NCBI GenBank assembly: GCA_030427205.1
Contig: JAUHXC010000028.1
Location: 1-64,000, forward strand
Reading direction: 5' to 3'
DNA: 64,000 nucleotides
Source: a bacterium
GTDB taxonomy: Bacteria > Myxococcota_A > Bradymonadia > UBA7976 > UBA1532
Shown here: in pieces, positions 8,438 through 17,445 of the stretch
Layout of the letters: each line of letters starts with the position of its first letter
How positions within the stretch are numbered: the first letter of the stretch is position 1
Position numbers and translations under genes: made by a program
The notes under the pieces: model-generated
Told to the model about the DNA's origin: nothing
The model's database searches: none
Seen by the model: the letters and a program-made list of their open reading frames with translations, nothing else

Positions 8438-11400
8438 ATGCGACGTGACTCGGGTGCGCAGAGGACGATCGTGCAGTTCGCGCGGGCCTGCGGTCTCGAG
8501 GTGAGCCGGGTGATGAAGGCGGCGCGCAAGGCGCTGGCCATCCCCGGGGGGCGGGCGCGCGACAAGAACTACCTGCTCGATCCGGCCGAGCAGCGGCTGC
8601 TGCTGGACGCGTTGGGCCTCGCGCCCCTCGAGAGCGCGGCGTCCGCGGCGGCCGAGCCCGAGCCGTCCGAACCGCCCGCGCCGGCCGAGCCGCCGCTGAT
8701 TCTGCACAGCGACCCGCCGTCGCCCGTCGCGGCGCTGGCCTTCCGCCCCGGCCCGCGGGATCTGCACGTACACGCCGACGTCATCAGCGCGGTCGAGCGC
8801 AACGCGCATTTTCGCAAGCGCTTGAGCCTCGTGCTGCAGCACCTCACCGCCCACGGGCGCACCGCGCAGGTCAAGCACTGCGCCGATCCGACCAACCGCG
8901 GCTGGCGGCGCACGCCGTTCGGCGGCAACGGCGGCATGCAGTACTACCTGTGGTGGGCCCCGCGCGGCAGCCGGCCGGTCACAGCGCTGGGCGGCGACGC
9001 CGACGAGATCTTCGTGCGCGCTCTGCGCCATCACGACGACCACCGCCCGCTCGACCCGGCGGCCCGCGACGACTACCTGCTCTTCGCCGCCGAAGACACC
9101 GAGGACGAGGGCTACGTCACCCGCCCGTGGACCGCGCCGCAGCTGGCGTTCGTCGACGCTCACGATCCGGTGCGCTTCGTGCTCGGCCGGCCGGGGTCGG
9201 GCAAGACCACGGTGCTGTGGAAGGCCATCGAGGCCCGCGCCGGGCAGCGGGTGCTGTACCTGACGTGGTCCCGGGCGCTGACCCGCATGGCCGGCGAGCG
9301 CTTCGCCGCCTTCGCCCCGCAGGACACCGCGGTGCGCACCGTCGACGTGGTCAGCCTGCTCGGCGCCCTGATCGGCGAGGATGTCGTGCGCCAGCCGCTC
9401 GACCAGAGCCGGCGGCTGTTCCTCGAGGCGCTGGGGTCGACGGGCGACATGGGCGGCTGGCGGGGCTACGGGGACGAGCTCTACGCCGAGGTGCGGGCGA
9501 TGCTGGTGGGGCGGGCGGTGCCCGATCAGCCGGGCGCGGTCGTCGAGCACGGGCTGGCCCGCCTCGAGGCGCAGACCTACATCGAGGCCCGCGCCGGCGA
9601 GATCGGCCACTCGATGGCGGCGGCGGCGGCGGCGGCGCTCGCGGCGCTCTCGGCGGACGACCGGGCGGCGATCTTCCCCGAGCTGGTGGCGGCGACGACC
9701 GCGGTGCAGCGCCTGCGCGACGATCGGCTGCCCGCGGGGCTGGCCGACTTCGATCGGGTGGTCGTCGACGAGGTGCAGGATCTGACCCTGCTCGACGCGG
9801 CGGTGATCGTCGAGCTGTGCCGGGCCATCGCCCGTCGGCGCGGCCACGGGCCGTGTCTGCTGATGGCCGGCGACGACGGGCAGACGGTGCGCCCCTCGGG
9901 CTTCGACTGGGGCCGGCTGGCGGACCGGGTCGCGGCGGGGCTGGCGCGGCCGAAGAAGTTCCAGCTCGAGGAGAACCTGCGCTGCCCGGCGCGCATCGCG
10001 GCGGTGGTGCAGCGGGCGTCGACGTTCTACAGCAGCCTGGACAAGGGCATCCGCCCCACCAAGCAGGCGCGGGCCGGCGCGGGGCAGCACAGCGAGGCGT
10101 TCATCTTCCACGTCGACGGGCCGACGGTGGCCGAGGCGATCGAGCTCATCGATCAGCTCGACGAGGTCGAAGAGGTGGTGCTGCTCTCGCCCCAGGCCCG
10201 CCGCCCGGCCTGGCTGCCGCCGCGCCTGCGCGACACGGTGCGCACGCCGGCGGAGGTCAAGGGCCTCGAGTATCAATCGGTGGTGGTGCTCGACCCGGGC
10301 CGCTTCATGCGCGGCACCCACCCCGAGCTGCGCGAGATGGGGCACGGCCCCTCGGAGCACGCGGTGCGCACCCGCATCGACCAGTTCCGGGTGGCGCTGA
10401 GCCGGGCGACCGAGACCCTGGCCTTCGTCGACGTCGAGGCCGACGACGACGCCCGGATGCTGAGCCGCGACCTGCTCGATCGGCCGGTGCCCTGTGATCC
10501 CGAAGACCTGCTGCAGCACTTCACCGACGGCGACGTGGCCCCCGAAGACCGGGTGCAGAGTCGGCTCGACGAGGCCCGCGCGCTGGTGGACGAGGTGCCG
10601 CGGCGGGCGTGGCGCCGGGCGGTCCAGGCGGTGCGGCTGCTGGGCGATCCGGCCCTGCCCAACGGGGTCGCCTCGCCCGACCTGCGGCGGGCGGCCCAGG
10701 AGACCCGGCTGGCCATCGGCGCCCGGCTGTTGATCGACGGGCTGCCCGACGGCGTCGCGCACGCGGAGGTCGACGCGGCCATGCGGGCCTCGCTGGCGGC
10801 CCTCGGCTCGGACACCTTCGACTGGGCGTACGGCGGGCTCCTGGCGTGGTCCGACGGCCCGCAGGCCTCGCCGGTGAAGATGCTCGAGAACCTGCTGCTC
10901 ATGCAGAGCGTGGGCGGGCGCTGGCTGACCGAGGCGATGGTGCCGGCCCATCAGCGGCTGCGGCGCCAGCTCGAGACCCTGGCGCAGCGGCCCGGCGAAG
11001 CGGGGGTGATGATCGGGGACGTCGAGGCCTGGCTGCGGGTGATCGAGTATCCCGGCGACGTGCCGGCCAAGGCCCGCGCGCTGCGCCACGCGGCGGTCGA
11101 GGCGCTCATCGAGGGCGGCGCGCTGGAGGACGCCGACGCGGTCGCCGCGTGCATGCGGCCGCGGGACCGCGGGCTGCAGGCCCGGCTGTACGAGGCCCAC
11201 GGGCGCTTCGCCGAGGCCGCGGCGGGCTTCGAGAAGCTGGGCGCCCGCGCCGACGCCCACCGCTGCTATCGGGCCGCGGGAGATTGGCGCCGGGCGCTGC
11301 AGACGCGGGCCGCGGGCGACGACGCGCAGGACCTGCGCTGGCTGGCGAAGGTCGAGCAGGTGCTGGGCGATCGACCGCTGGCGCTGTCGGCGCGGCTGAC

Positions 11401-11461
11401 CGACGCCGAGCGCGAGCGGCTGGTGGCGCTGCTCGACTCCGCCTCCCCCACCGAGGGCTGA
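8438..11461 (+). CDS. UvrD-like superfamily 1 helicase with N-terminal RelE-like domain
   Basis: A 1007-residue protein. Residues 1-60 look like a small helical nucleic-acid-binding domain (VQFARACGLEVSRVMKAA). Residues 105-200 include RGWRRTPFGGNGGMQYYLWW, a RelE-toxin-like fold pattern known in front of some UvrD-type helicases. The motor has Walker A LGRPGSGKTT (249-258), Walker B VVVDEVQD (441-448), motif III MAGDDGQ, motif IV-like FQLEENLRCP, motif V EVKGLEYQSVVVLD and motif VI FRVALSRATE. The C-terminal 300 residues are helical, with TPR-like pieces (YEAHGRFAEAAAGFEKLG). It should be a DNA or RNA translocase in the cytoplasm; the role of the fused domain is unknown. The ATG at 8438 was chosen because the protein-like sequence begins there; the upstream in-frame DNA is the antisense of other genes. 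Confidence 0.85.
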   Translation: MRRDSGAQRTIVQFARACGLEVSRVMKAARKALAIPGGRARDKNYLLDPAEQRLLLDALGLAPLESAASAAAEPEPSEPPAPAEPPLILHSDPPSPVAALAFRPGPRDLHVHADVISAVERNAHFRKRLSLVLQHLTAHGRTAQVKHCADPTNRGWRRTPFGGNGGMQYYLWWAPRGSRPVTALGGDADEIFVRALRHHDDHRPLDPAARDDYLLFAAEDTEDEGYVTRPWTAPQLAFVDAHDPVRFVLGRPGSGKTTVLWKAIEARAGQRVLYLTWSRALTRMAGERFAAFAPQDTAVRTVDVVSLLGALIGEDVVRQPLDQSRRLFLEALGSTGDMGGWRGYGDELYAEVRAMLVGRAVPDQPGAVVEHGLARLEAQTYIEARAGEIGHSMAAAAAAALAALSADDRAAIFPELVAATTAVQRLRDDRLPAGLADFDRVVVDEVQDLTLLDAAVIVELCRAIARRRGHGPCLLMAGDDGQTVRPSGFDWGRLADRVAAGLARPKKFQLEENLRCPARIAAVVQRASTFYSSLDKGIRPTKQARAGAGQHSEAFIFHVDGPTVAEAIELIDQLDEVEEVVLLSPQARRPAWLPPRLRDTVRTPAEVKGLEYQSVVVLDPGRFMRGTHPELREMGHGPSEHAVRTRIDQFRVALSRATETLAFVDVEADDDARMLSRDLLDRPVPCDPEDLLQHFTDGDVAPEDRVQSRLDEARALVDEVPRRAWRRAVQAVRLLGDPALPNGVASPDLRRAAQETRLAIGARLLIDGLPDGVAHAEVDAAMRASLAALGSDTFDWAYGGLLAWSDGPQASPVKMLENLLLMQSVGGRWLTEAMVPAHQRLRRQLETLAQRPGEAGVMIGDVEAWLRVIEYPGDVPAKARALRHAAVEALIEGGALEDADAVAACMRPRDRGLQARLYEAHGRFAEAAAGFEKLGARADAHRCYRAAGDWRRALQTRAAGDDAQDLRWLAKVEQVLGDRPLALSARLTDAERERLVALLDSASPTEG

Positions 11462-11474
11462 GCCCGACGCCGAC

Positions 11475-12425
11475 TCAGTCGAGGATGGCCGGGCCCTTCG
11501 CGCCGTCGCCCTTCGGCGCGGGCGCCTCCTCGGCCGGCCGCGCGGCGGGCGGCGACTCTTCCAGGCTGACGACCAGCTCGGCCACCCGCCCCGCCGCCAG
11601 CCGGAAGCGCCGCCTGGCCTTCGCGTCGGCCGGCGTGGGCCGCAGCTCGATGACGCCGATCGGGTCGTTATAGCTCACGTCGGCGTCGAGCACCTTCACC
11701 CGGATGGTCTCGCCGCCGAGGTCGAACGGCGCGCTCACGGCGGCGTCGGCCAGCCACTCGACGGTCAGCTCGTCTTCGACGCTCTCGGTCAAGAGCACCT
11801 GGCGATCGCCGATCCAGCCCTGCAGGACGAGGTCGGGGTCGCTGCCGGTGTCCCAGTCGCTGCCGTCGGCCATGGTCGGCTCGACCTTCACCCGGTGCAG
11901 CCGCAGCCGATAGCCGCCGGGCCGGTCGAGGTCGATGGTGCCGCCGGTGGCCACGGGCGGCTGGTTGTCGGGGTTGAGCATCGCCCGGCCGAGCCCCTGG
12001 GCCTGATCGCGGGCGTGGTCGACGGTCTCCTGCAGCGCCGCCTTGGCCTTGTCGATGGGGTCCGCCGCCAGCGGCTCGCCGTTGACCTCGGATCCCGCCG
12101 CCAGCGGCCCGCCGGGCGGCTGGCCGGGCACGATGACCACCGCCATCTTGCCGGTGACCAGCTTCTCGGTCTCGATGCGGAACTGCGCCCGGTCGTCGAG
12201 GTGCGGCACGAAGCGGGGCTTGATCTCGAGCTTCGCCGCGATGCCGCCGGTGGCCAGGTCGACGTCGGCCACCTGCCCGACCGCCAGCCCGCGGATGTTG
12301 ACGTTGTCCCCCGGCTTGAGCCCGCCGGCCTCGGGGAAGAGCACCCGCACGACGAACGGCGGATCGGCGCAGCCGCTGGCGGCGAGGGCCAGAGCGGCGA
12401 GGGCCAGAGCGGCGAGGTGTCTCAT
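11475..12425 (-). CDS. MCE-family lipoprotein with C2-like C-terminal domain
   Basis: A 316-residue lipoprotein, the third gene of an MCE (Mla-type) lipid-transport operon. The lipobox is SGC with Cys19. The MCE domain follows at about residues 25-120 (VLFPEAGGLKPGDNVNIRGL, VGQVADVDL, LVTGKMAVVIVPG). The C-terminal part (from about 185: YRLRLHRVKV, DTGSDPDLVLQGW, IRVKVLDADVSYNDPIGVI) has the spacing of Asp residues and beta-strands of a C2 domain, which binds phospholipid, often with calcium. MCE lipoproteins hold the lipid-binding ring in the periplasm. Its ATG overlaps the stop of the ATPase-permease gene (ATGA), so translation is coupled. The C-terminal call is by pattern only and less certain. 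Confidence 0.8.
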   Translation of the reverse strand: MRHLAALALAALALAASGCADPPFVVRVLFPEAGGLKPGDNVNIRGLAVGQVADVDLATGGIAAKLEIKPRFVPHLDDRAQFRIETEKLVTGKMAVVIVPGQPPGGPLAAGSEVNGEPLAADPIDKAKAALQETVDHARDQAQGLGRAMLNPDNQPPVATGGTIDLDRPGGYRLRLHRVKVEPTMADGSDWDTGSDPDLVLQGWIGDRQVLLTESVEDELTVEWLADAAVSAPFDLGGETIRVKVLDADVSYNDPIGVIELRPTPADAKARRRFRLAAGRVAELVVSLEESPPAARPAEEAPAPKGDGAKGPAILD

Positions 12426-13924
12426 GTCACTCCTTCGATCAGGCCGAAGATCAGCTCGACGGCGATGGCCCCCAAGAGGCCGCCGACGACGGCCCGGGTC
12501 GTCGCCCGGCCGACGGCGTCGCTGCCGCGGCGGGCCTGCAGCCCGGCGGCGAAGGCCAGCGTGACCACGACCGCGCCGCAGACCGTCGCCCGGGCCAGCC
12601 CGAGCAACGTCGGGCCGAGGCGCACGTCTTCCAGCACGGTGTGGGCGAAGCCGGCGGTATTCTGGCCCAGCAGGCCGACATAGCCCAGGTAGCCGCCGAC
12701 GATGCCCGCCGCCTCGAGCACCAGCGCCAGCAGCGGGAACGCGATCAGCGCGGCGACGAACAGCGGCGAGAGCCAGACCGCTTCGGGGGTGGTGCCGAAG
12801 GTGCGCAGCGCGTCGGCCTGGCGCAGATAGGTCTTGATGCCCACCTCGCTGGCCACCCGCGCGCCGACGCGCCCCGCCAGGAAGAGGCCGGTGTAGAGCG
12901 GGCCGACGTGGTGCAGCAGCACGACGCCGAGCATCGCCGGCAGCGGGTCGAGGTCGTCGAAGGCATAGCGCAGCCCGCTGCCGATCTGGATCGCGGTGAC
13001 CAGCCCCAGCACCAGCCCCGAGGCGATGATGGCCGGCGCGCTGGTCACCCCGACGTCCCACAGCCGCTGCGCGACCGCCCGGGCGCCCGGCGGGCGCAGC
13101 CGGGTCAGGTGGCCGAAGCCGGCCAGCGTACGGCCGACCGCCTGCCGCAGCCGGGTCGCCAGCGGGGCGCGGGCGGTGCCCGGCTCACTCGGCGGCGGGT
13201 CGTGGGCCGCGAAGTGCGCCTCGAGGTCGGCGCGGATGGCGCCGAGCGCTGTGTCGCGGGGTCCGAAGGCGGCCAGCTTCTCGGCGGTCAGCAAGGGCTC
13301 GAGGCGGTGCGTATCGGGGTCGAGATAGACCACCCGATCGGCGACCCGGGCGACGAGCGCGTAGTCGTGGGTCACCACCAGCGTGGCCTGCTCGGCGCCG
13401 CGCGCGGCGAGGATGGCCTCGGCGACCCGAGTCGCGCTGGCGGCGTCGAGGCCGGCGGTGGGCTCGTCGTAGAGCAGCACCGGCGGGGCCTGGACCAGCG
13501 CCCGGGCGATGGCCGCCCGCTTGCGCAATCCGCCGGAGAGCTGGCTCGGGCGGGCGGCGAGGTGCCCCGGGGCCAGCCCGACCGCGTCGGCCGCCGCTCG
13601 AACCGCGCGCGCCCGCTCGGCGGCGGGGCCGCGGTGGGGAAACCCCAGGTTGTCGGCGACGCTGAGGTCGTCGAAGAGCGCGCCGTCCTGAAAGACCACG
13701 CCGACCGGGCCGGCGACCCGCACCGCGCCGGCGTCGGGCCTCAGGTTGCCGGCGATGAGGTCGAGCAGGACCGACTTGCCGCCGCCCGACGGGCCGACGA
13801 CGACCACCACCTCGCCCGGGGCCAGCGTCAGGTCGACCCCGTCGAGGATGCGCCGCCCGCCGAAGCCCTTGACGACGCCGGCCAGCTCGACGGGTGGGCT
13901 CGGCGCGTTGCCGGTCTCGGTCAC
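12422..13924 (-). CDS. ABC ATPase fused to MlaE-type permease
   Basis: A 500-residue single-chain ABC transporter of the MCE/Mla class. Residues 1-230 are the ATPase: Walker A VVGPSGGGKS, signature LSGGLRKR, Walker B VLLYDEPTAGLD and the switch His in VVTHD; this matches MlaF. Residues 250-500 are a MlaE-like permease with five or so membrane segments (ITSAPAIIASGLVLGLVTAI-type helix, then VEIGIKTYLRQADALR-type EQ-loop region, and a last helix LLGAIAVELIFGLIEG). In most bacteria MlaF and MlaE are separate genes. The GTG start at 13924 overlaps the upstream lipoprotein stop, and its stop overlaps the MCE gene start. It probably moves phospholipid between the two membranes; direction is unknown. 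Confidence 0.88.
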   Translation of the reverse strand: MTETGNAPSPPVELAGVVKGFGGRRILDGVDLTLAPGEVVVVVGPSGGGKSVLLDLIAGNLRPDAGAVRVAGPVGVVFQDGALFDDLSVADNLGFPHRGPAAERARAVRAAADAVGLAPGHLAARPSQLSGGLRKRAAIARALVQAPPVLLYDEPTAGLDAASATRVAEAILAARGAEQATLVVTHDYALVARVADRVVYLDPDTHRLEPLLTAEKLAAFGPRDTALGAIRADLEAHFAAHDPPPSEPGTARAPLATRLRQAVGRTLAGFGHLTRLRPPGARAVAQRLWDVGVTSAPAIIASGLVLGLVTAIQIGSGLRYAFDDLDPLPAMLGVVLLHHVGPLYTGLFLAGRVGARVASEVGIKTYLRQADALRTFGTTPEAVWLSPLFVAALIAFPLLALVLEAAGIVGGYLGYVGLLGQNTAGFAHTVLEDVRLGPTLLGLARATVCGAVVVTLAFAAGLQARRGSDAVGRATTRAVVGGLLGAIAVELIFGLIEGVT

Positions 13925-15729
13925 GGGGGCGCCGGCCGGCGATCGACGACCATGTCGACCGCCACCCCGTCGCGGTCGAAGCTCAGCGCGCCGTCGACCC
14001 GCAGCGCGGCGAAGACGCGGTCGAGCCCGGTGGCGGTGAAGCGCAGCACGGCGGCGTCGGTGACCGCCGGCGAGCGGGCGGCCCGGCCCAGCGTATCGAG
14101 CAGCGCGCCGTGGCCGGCGAGCAGCACCGCCCGATCGCCGAGCACCCAGCGGCTCTCGAGCCCGGCGGCCTCGGTCACCGGCTTCCAGGCGGCCCGATCG
14201 AGGGTCGCCGGCGCCCGATGGCCCACCGCGGCGGCGAAGAGACCGTCACCGCTCCAGACCCCGGCGAGGCCGGTGGCCGGGGCCAGAGTCGCGTCGAGCG
14301 GCGCGTGCCCGCTGATCGCGGCGATGGTGGCCGGCAGGTCGCGGCCGTGGGCCAGGACGCTCCACAGCGCGGGCAGACAGCGCGGACCGCAGCGATCGAG
14401 GTCGGACAGCAGGGTCGGCAGCGGTCGATCGGGCGGGCCGAACTGCGGCGTGAGCACCCGGGCGAGCTCGGCGGGCGGCTGGGCCAGGGTCAGCGCCGCG
14501 GCCGGTCCCCGGGCGGGCAAGCCGTCGGCGACCACCCCGTGGTCGATGGGCGCGGTGCCGTCGCGCAGGCGGGCGAGGGCCGAGCCGGGCGCGCTCGCGG
14601 CGAGGCGGACCCGCACGCCGCGGGCGGTGCGCACCACCGCCGCGGTCGTCTCGACCAGGGCCCGGGCGGCGGGCGCGCTCATCCGCTGCGGCCGCAGGGC
14701 CTCGGCCCGGCCGGCCTGCAGCAGCCGCGCGGCCCCCGGCGGGGTCGGCCCCTGCCCCACCACCGCCTGCAGCGCGCGCACCTCGTCGATCATGCGGCCG
14801 GCGGCGAGCCAGCCGGCGTGGTGCACCCCGACCCGGGCCAGCTCGTCCTCGGCGGGCCAGCCGAACTGCGCCGCCCGCCGGGGGCCCCAGACCCCGCCGG
14901 CTTCGGGCAGCGCGGCCATGCCCGCCGCCAGCCCGCCCGGGCCCAGGTCGAGATCCCAGACGACGTCGACCACCGTCGCCGGCTCGGCGCCGCCCCGCCG
15001 ATGCACCACCACGACGGTCGGCAGCGGCCGGTCGAGCAGGCGATACAGCGTCGGCTGCATGCCGCCCAGCGCCGCCTGGATGGCCCCGGCGGGCCCCAGC
15101 TCGGCGTCGAGGGCCGCGGCATAGGTCTCGGTCGGATCGGACGTCCGGGCGACCGCCAGGGCCCCTGCGGTCGCCGCCAGCCAGGCATCGGGGGTCACCG
15201 CGGCGCCCGGCGCGCCTTGCGGGCCTTGCGCCGGGCGCCCCACCATCCGCAGGTGCAGCCAGGCCGGCGGCAGCGGATGGGCCCGCAGCCAGCGGTCGAA
15301 GGGGCCGGCGGGCCAGGGCTCCCCGGGCGCGAGCCGCGGGTCGCCGAGCGGGTCGACGTCGGCCAGCACCCGGGCGGCGTCTTCGGCGGCCCGCAAGACC
15401 CCGAGCACCGGCCCCGCCCGCAGCGAGAGCCACACCGGCTGGTCGGGGTCGACGCCCAGACCGGCGACGGGCGCGGCGATGTCCAGGTCGGGTCCGGGCA
15501 GCGGCAGGGTCGGCCCGATGCCCAGATCGACGCTCGCCCGGCGCAGCGCCGCGGGTCGCAGCACCGCCGTCAGCGGCGCGTCGGGCGGCAACAGGTCGGC
15601 GAAGCCCGGCGGGGGCGGCGGCGCCGGGCGGGGCGCGCCGGCGCAACCGACGAGGGTGCAGATGCCCAGGGCTATGGCGAACAGACGCAGCACGGCCGCT
15701 ACCGTATCCCGCCCGCGGGCTGCCGACAA
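13921..15729 (-). CDS. Large lipoprotein of the MCE operon, unknown function
   Basis: A lipoprotein of up to 602 residues, first gene of the operon with the ATPase-permease and MCE genes. A signal peptide ends in the lipobox LVGC (Cys29), followed by a Pro-rich linker. The rest is Ala/Pro/Leu-rich mixed alpha/beta sequence with no motif I recognise; it includes two similar halves of DPxxP-rich segments but no clear repeat. The stop overlaps the GTG of the ATPase-permease gene by 4 bases, so it is co-translated and probably part of the same envelope lipid-transport machine, perhaps an outer-membrane or periplasmic partner; that role is inferred from position alone. The start is uncertain: GTG codons just inside the frame would also leave a full signal peptide. 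Confidence 0.65.
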   Translation of the reverse strand: MSAARGRDTVAAVLRLFAIALGICTLVGCAGAPRPAPPPPPGFADLLPPDAPLTAVLRPAALRRASVDLGIGPTLPLPGPDLDIAAPVAGLGVDPDQPVWLSLRAGPVLGVLRAAEDAARVLADVDPLGDPRLAPGEPWPAGPFDRWLRAHPLPPAWLHLRMVGRPAQGPQGAPGAAVTPDAWLAATAGALAVARTSDPTETYAAALDAELGPAGAIQAALGGMQPTLYRLLDRPLPTVVVVHRRGGAEPATVVDVVWDLDLGPGGLAAGMAALPEAGGVWGPRRAAQFGWPAEDELARVGVHHAGWLAAGRMIDEVRALQAVVGQGPTPPGAARLLQAGRAEALRPQRMSAPAARALVETTAAVVRTARGVRVRLAASAPGSALARLRDGTAPIDHGVVADGLPARGPAAALTLAQPPAELARVLTPQFGPPDRPLPTLLSDLDRCGPRCLPALWSVLAHGRDLPATIAAISGHAPLDATLAPATGLAGVWSGDGLFAAAVGHRAPATLDRAAWKPVTEAAGLESRWVLGDRAVLLAGHGALLDTLGRAARSPAVTDAAVLRFTATGLDRVFAALRVDGALSFDRDGVAVDMVVDRRPAPP

Positions 15730-15851
15730 TCCGCCGCCGATCGCGCCTCGATCGACGGCGTCGGGGTCACGGCGGGAATGAACCCGGCGCCGCTGTGGGT
15801 CATCTGCACTGTGTACGACCGCTTTTCATCGATGGCCCGTTCCATGACACC

Positions 15852-15865
15852 CTGAGCGGGCTCAG
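15852..15865. promoter_or_regulatory. Palindrome upstream of the LeuA-domain gene
   Basis: CTGAGC and GCTCAG flank two G bases, giving a perfect 6+6 palindrome 30 bases before the ATG at 15896. It could be an operator or a short mRNA hairpin. Nothing else marks a promoter in this divergent gap. Confidence 0.25.
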
Positions 15866-15895
15866 CAGACATACATCGACCGCCAGGAGGACCCC

Positions 15896-16501
15896 ATGCA
15901 CCGCCGCAGCGCGACCACCCAGCTCATTCGAGATGTGCTCAAAGAAACGTATCTCGGGCTCGACATCGGCCACATCGCGTTGGTCGAAGAGGTCGGCTCG
16001 GGGGCCGGCAGCCGGGTCGAGGTGACCCTGCGCGAGGCCCGCGACGATACCCGAGAGCAGGTCATCGCCGGCCGGGGCGTCGGCATCGTCGACGCGCTCT
16101 ACCACGGGCTGGTCGAGCACTACGCCCCCGAATACCCCTCGCTGCGTACGATCACCTTCACCGGCTTCGACGTCACCGGACGCATGGGCACCGGCCACAA
16201 ATCGGGGCTCGACGCCGAGGCGGCGGTGACGCTGACCGTCGAGAACTCCGACGGGCGCACGTTCGAGTTCAGCGAGTCGGATCGCTCGCTGGTCGCCGCC
16301 TCGCTCAAGGTGGTCACCGAGGCCGCGGAGTACTTCATCAACAGCGAGCGGGCGTTCGTGACGGTCTACCGGGCGATGTGCGACGCCCGCGAGCGCGGCC
16401 GGGCCGATCTGGTGCAGACCTATACCGGCCAGCTCGCCGAGCTGGTCAATACCACCAGCTATTCGGAGGTCATCGAGCGCATCAAGAGCGAGGCGCTCTG
16501 A
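15896..16501 (+). CDS. Stand-alone LeuA-type allosteric (dimer) domain protein
   Basis: A 201-residue soluble protein resembling the C-terminal regulatory domain of 2-isopropylmalate synthase and citramalate synthase: a beta-rich block with VTLREARDDTREQVIAGRGV, the GIVDALYHGLVE helix and IITFTGFDV-like strands, ending in GLDAEAAVTLTVENSDGR. In those enzymes this domain binds leucine or isoleucine for feedback control; here there is no TIM-barrel catalytic domain. It may be a free regulatory subunit or a protein of its own function. The ATG at 15896 has an ideal AGGAGG site 5 bases upstream. The gene stands alone on the plus strand, divergent from the MCE operon. The family call rests on pattern and is moderately sure. 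Confidence 0.65.
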   Translation: MHRRSATTQLIRDVLKETYLGLDIGHIALVEEVGSGAGSRVEVTLREARDDTREQVIAGRGVGIVDALYHGLVEHYAPEYPSLRTITFTGFDVTGRMGTGHKSGLDAEAAVTLTVENSDGRTFEFSESDRSLVAASLKVVTEAAEYFINSERAFVTVYRAMCDARERGRADLVQTYTGQLAELVNTTSYSEVIERIKSEAL

Positions 16502-16543
16502 CGGCGAGCGGCCGTGGGGGCGGGTCGGATCCGGGGGCGCGTG

Positions 16544-16771
16544 CTATTCGTCGCAGGCCGAGGCGGTGCATGACCAGGTGCCATCGTCCATACACGAGCA
16601 CCAGTTGCAGTCATCCTGCGGGCAGTAGTCGGCGCCTTCGGCGTCGGGGTCGCAGCTCTCCCCGGCGAGGCACACGGCGTTGGCGTCGTCTTCGTCGTCG
16701 CCACACCCCGCGACGAAGAGCGCGGCGATGGGCAGGCAGAGCAGCAGCGCTGCGGTTCGGATCCGGTTCAT
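16544..16771 (-). CDS. Small cysteine-rich lipoprotein
   Basis: A 75-residue lipoprotein. The signal peptide ends in the lipobox FVAGC (Cys23), followed by an Asp-rich linker and eight further cysteines in spaced pairs (CLAGESC, CPQDDCNWCSC, WSCTASAC), so the mature part is probably a disulfide-held mini-domain outside the cytoplasm. Similar very small Cys-rich lipoproteins are common in myxobacteria. Function unknown. It lies downstream of def on the same strand with a 97-base gap. Confidence 0.65.
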   Translation of the reverse strand: MNRIRTAALLLCLPIAALFVAGCGDDEDDANAVCLAGESCDPDAEGADYCPQDDCNWCSCMDDGTWSCTASACDE

Positions 16772-16868
16772 ATCGAGTTCTCCCTTCGGTGATCACCGCC
16801 GGCCGACTGCAGAGCCCCCCCCCACAGCGCCCGTCGGTGGGCCGTCATGACGCCGCCGCTCGTTGATC

Positions 16869-17444
16869 TTACCCGCCGTAGCGGGCGACGACGGCCTTGG
16901 CCTCTTCGACGAAGGCCGCCTTGTGGAAGGCGTCGAAGTTGGCCCACGTCGAGAAGGTGCTCGGGTCTGCGACCCGGTCGACGAAGAGCCTGCCTTCGAG
17001 GTGGTCGAACTCGTGCTGGTAGGTGCCGGCCGTCAGCCCACGGGCCTCGAAGTCGAGCGGGGCGCCGTGGCGGTCGACCGCCTCGACCCGAATCCGCATC
17101 ACCCGCGGCACGCGCCCGCGCAGGTCGGGCACCGAGAGGCAACCCTCGTAGAGCATCTCCGTCTCGTCGGTGAGCGGGGTGATCGTCGGGTTGACGAAGA
17201 CCGTCAGCGGCACGTTGGGCTTGTAGGGATAGCGCGGGTTGTCCTGCACGTGCACCGCGGCGATGGCCACCGAGTGGCCTACCTGGGGCGCGGCGAGGCC
17301 GGCGCCGTTGGCCGCCTTCATCGTCTCGATCAGATCGTCGATGAAGCGCTGCATCTCTTCGGACGCGAGCTCGTCCATCGAGATCCGGCGGGCCTTCTTG
17401 CGCAAGATGGGATCACCAAGCTTCACGATGGGCAGCACCGCCAT
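16869..17444 (-). CDS. def: Peptide deformylase
   Basis: A 191-residue cytoplasmic enzyme that removes the formyl group from the N-terminal methionine of new proteins. All three family motifs are present: GAGLAAPQVG (Gln54), EGCLSVP (metal ligand Cys102) and QHEFDH (metal ligands His144 and His148, catalytic Glu145). Length is usual. It is the last gene of a tight mtnB-mtnD-def operon, with only one base between the mtnD stop and its ATG. ARD and deformylase are both small Fe/Ni-type metalloenzymes of methionine metabolism, which may explain the pairing. It is not followed by fmt, the more common neighbour. Confidence 0.97.
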   Translation of the reverse strand: MAVLPIVKLGDPILRKKARRISMDELASEEMQRFIDDLIETMKAANGAGLAAPQVGHSVAIAAVHVQDNPRYPYKPNVPLTVFVNPTITPLTDETEMLYEGCLSVPDLRGRVPRVMRIRVEAVDRHGAPLDFEARGLTAGTYQHEFDHLEGRLFVDRVADPSTFSTWANFDAFHKAAFVEEAKAVVARYGG

Positions 17445-17445
17445 G

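Noticed and set aside
8357..11260. A 967-residue minus-strand frame
   Set aside because: It is antisense to the helicase gene, whose motifs are complete on the plus strand.
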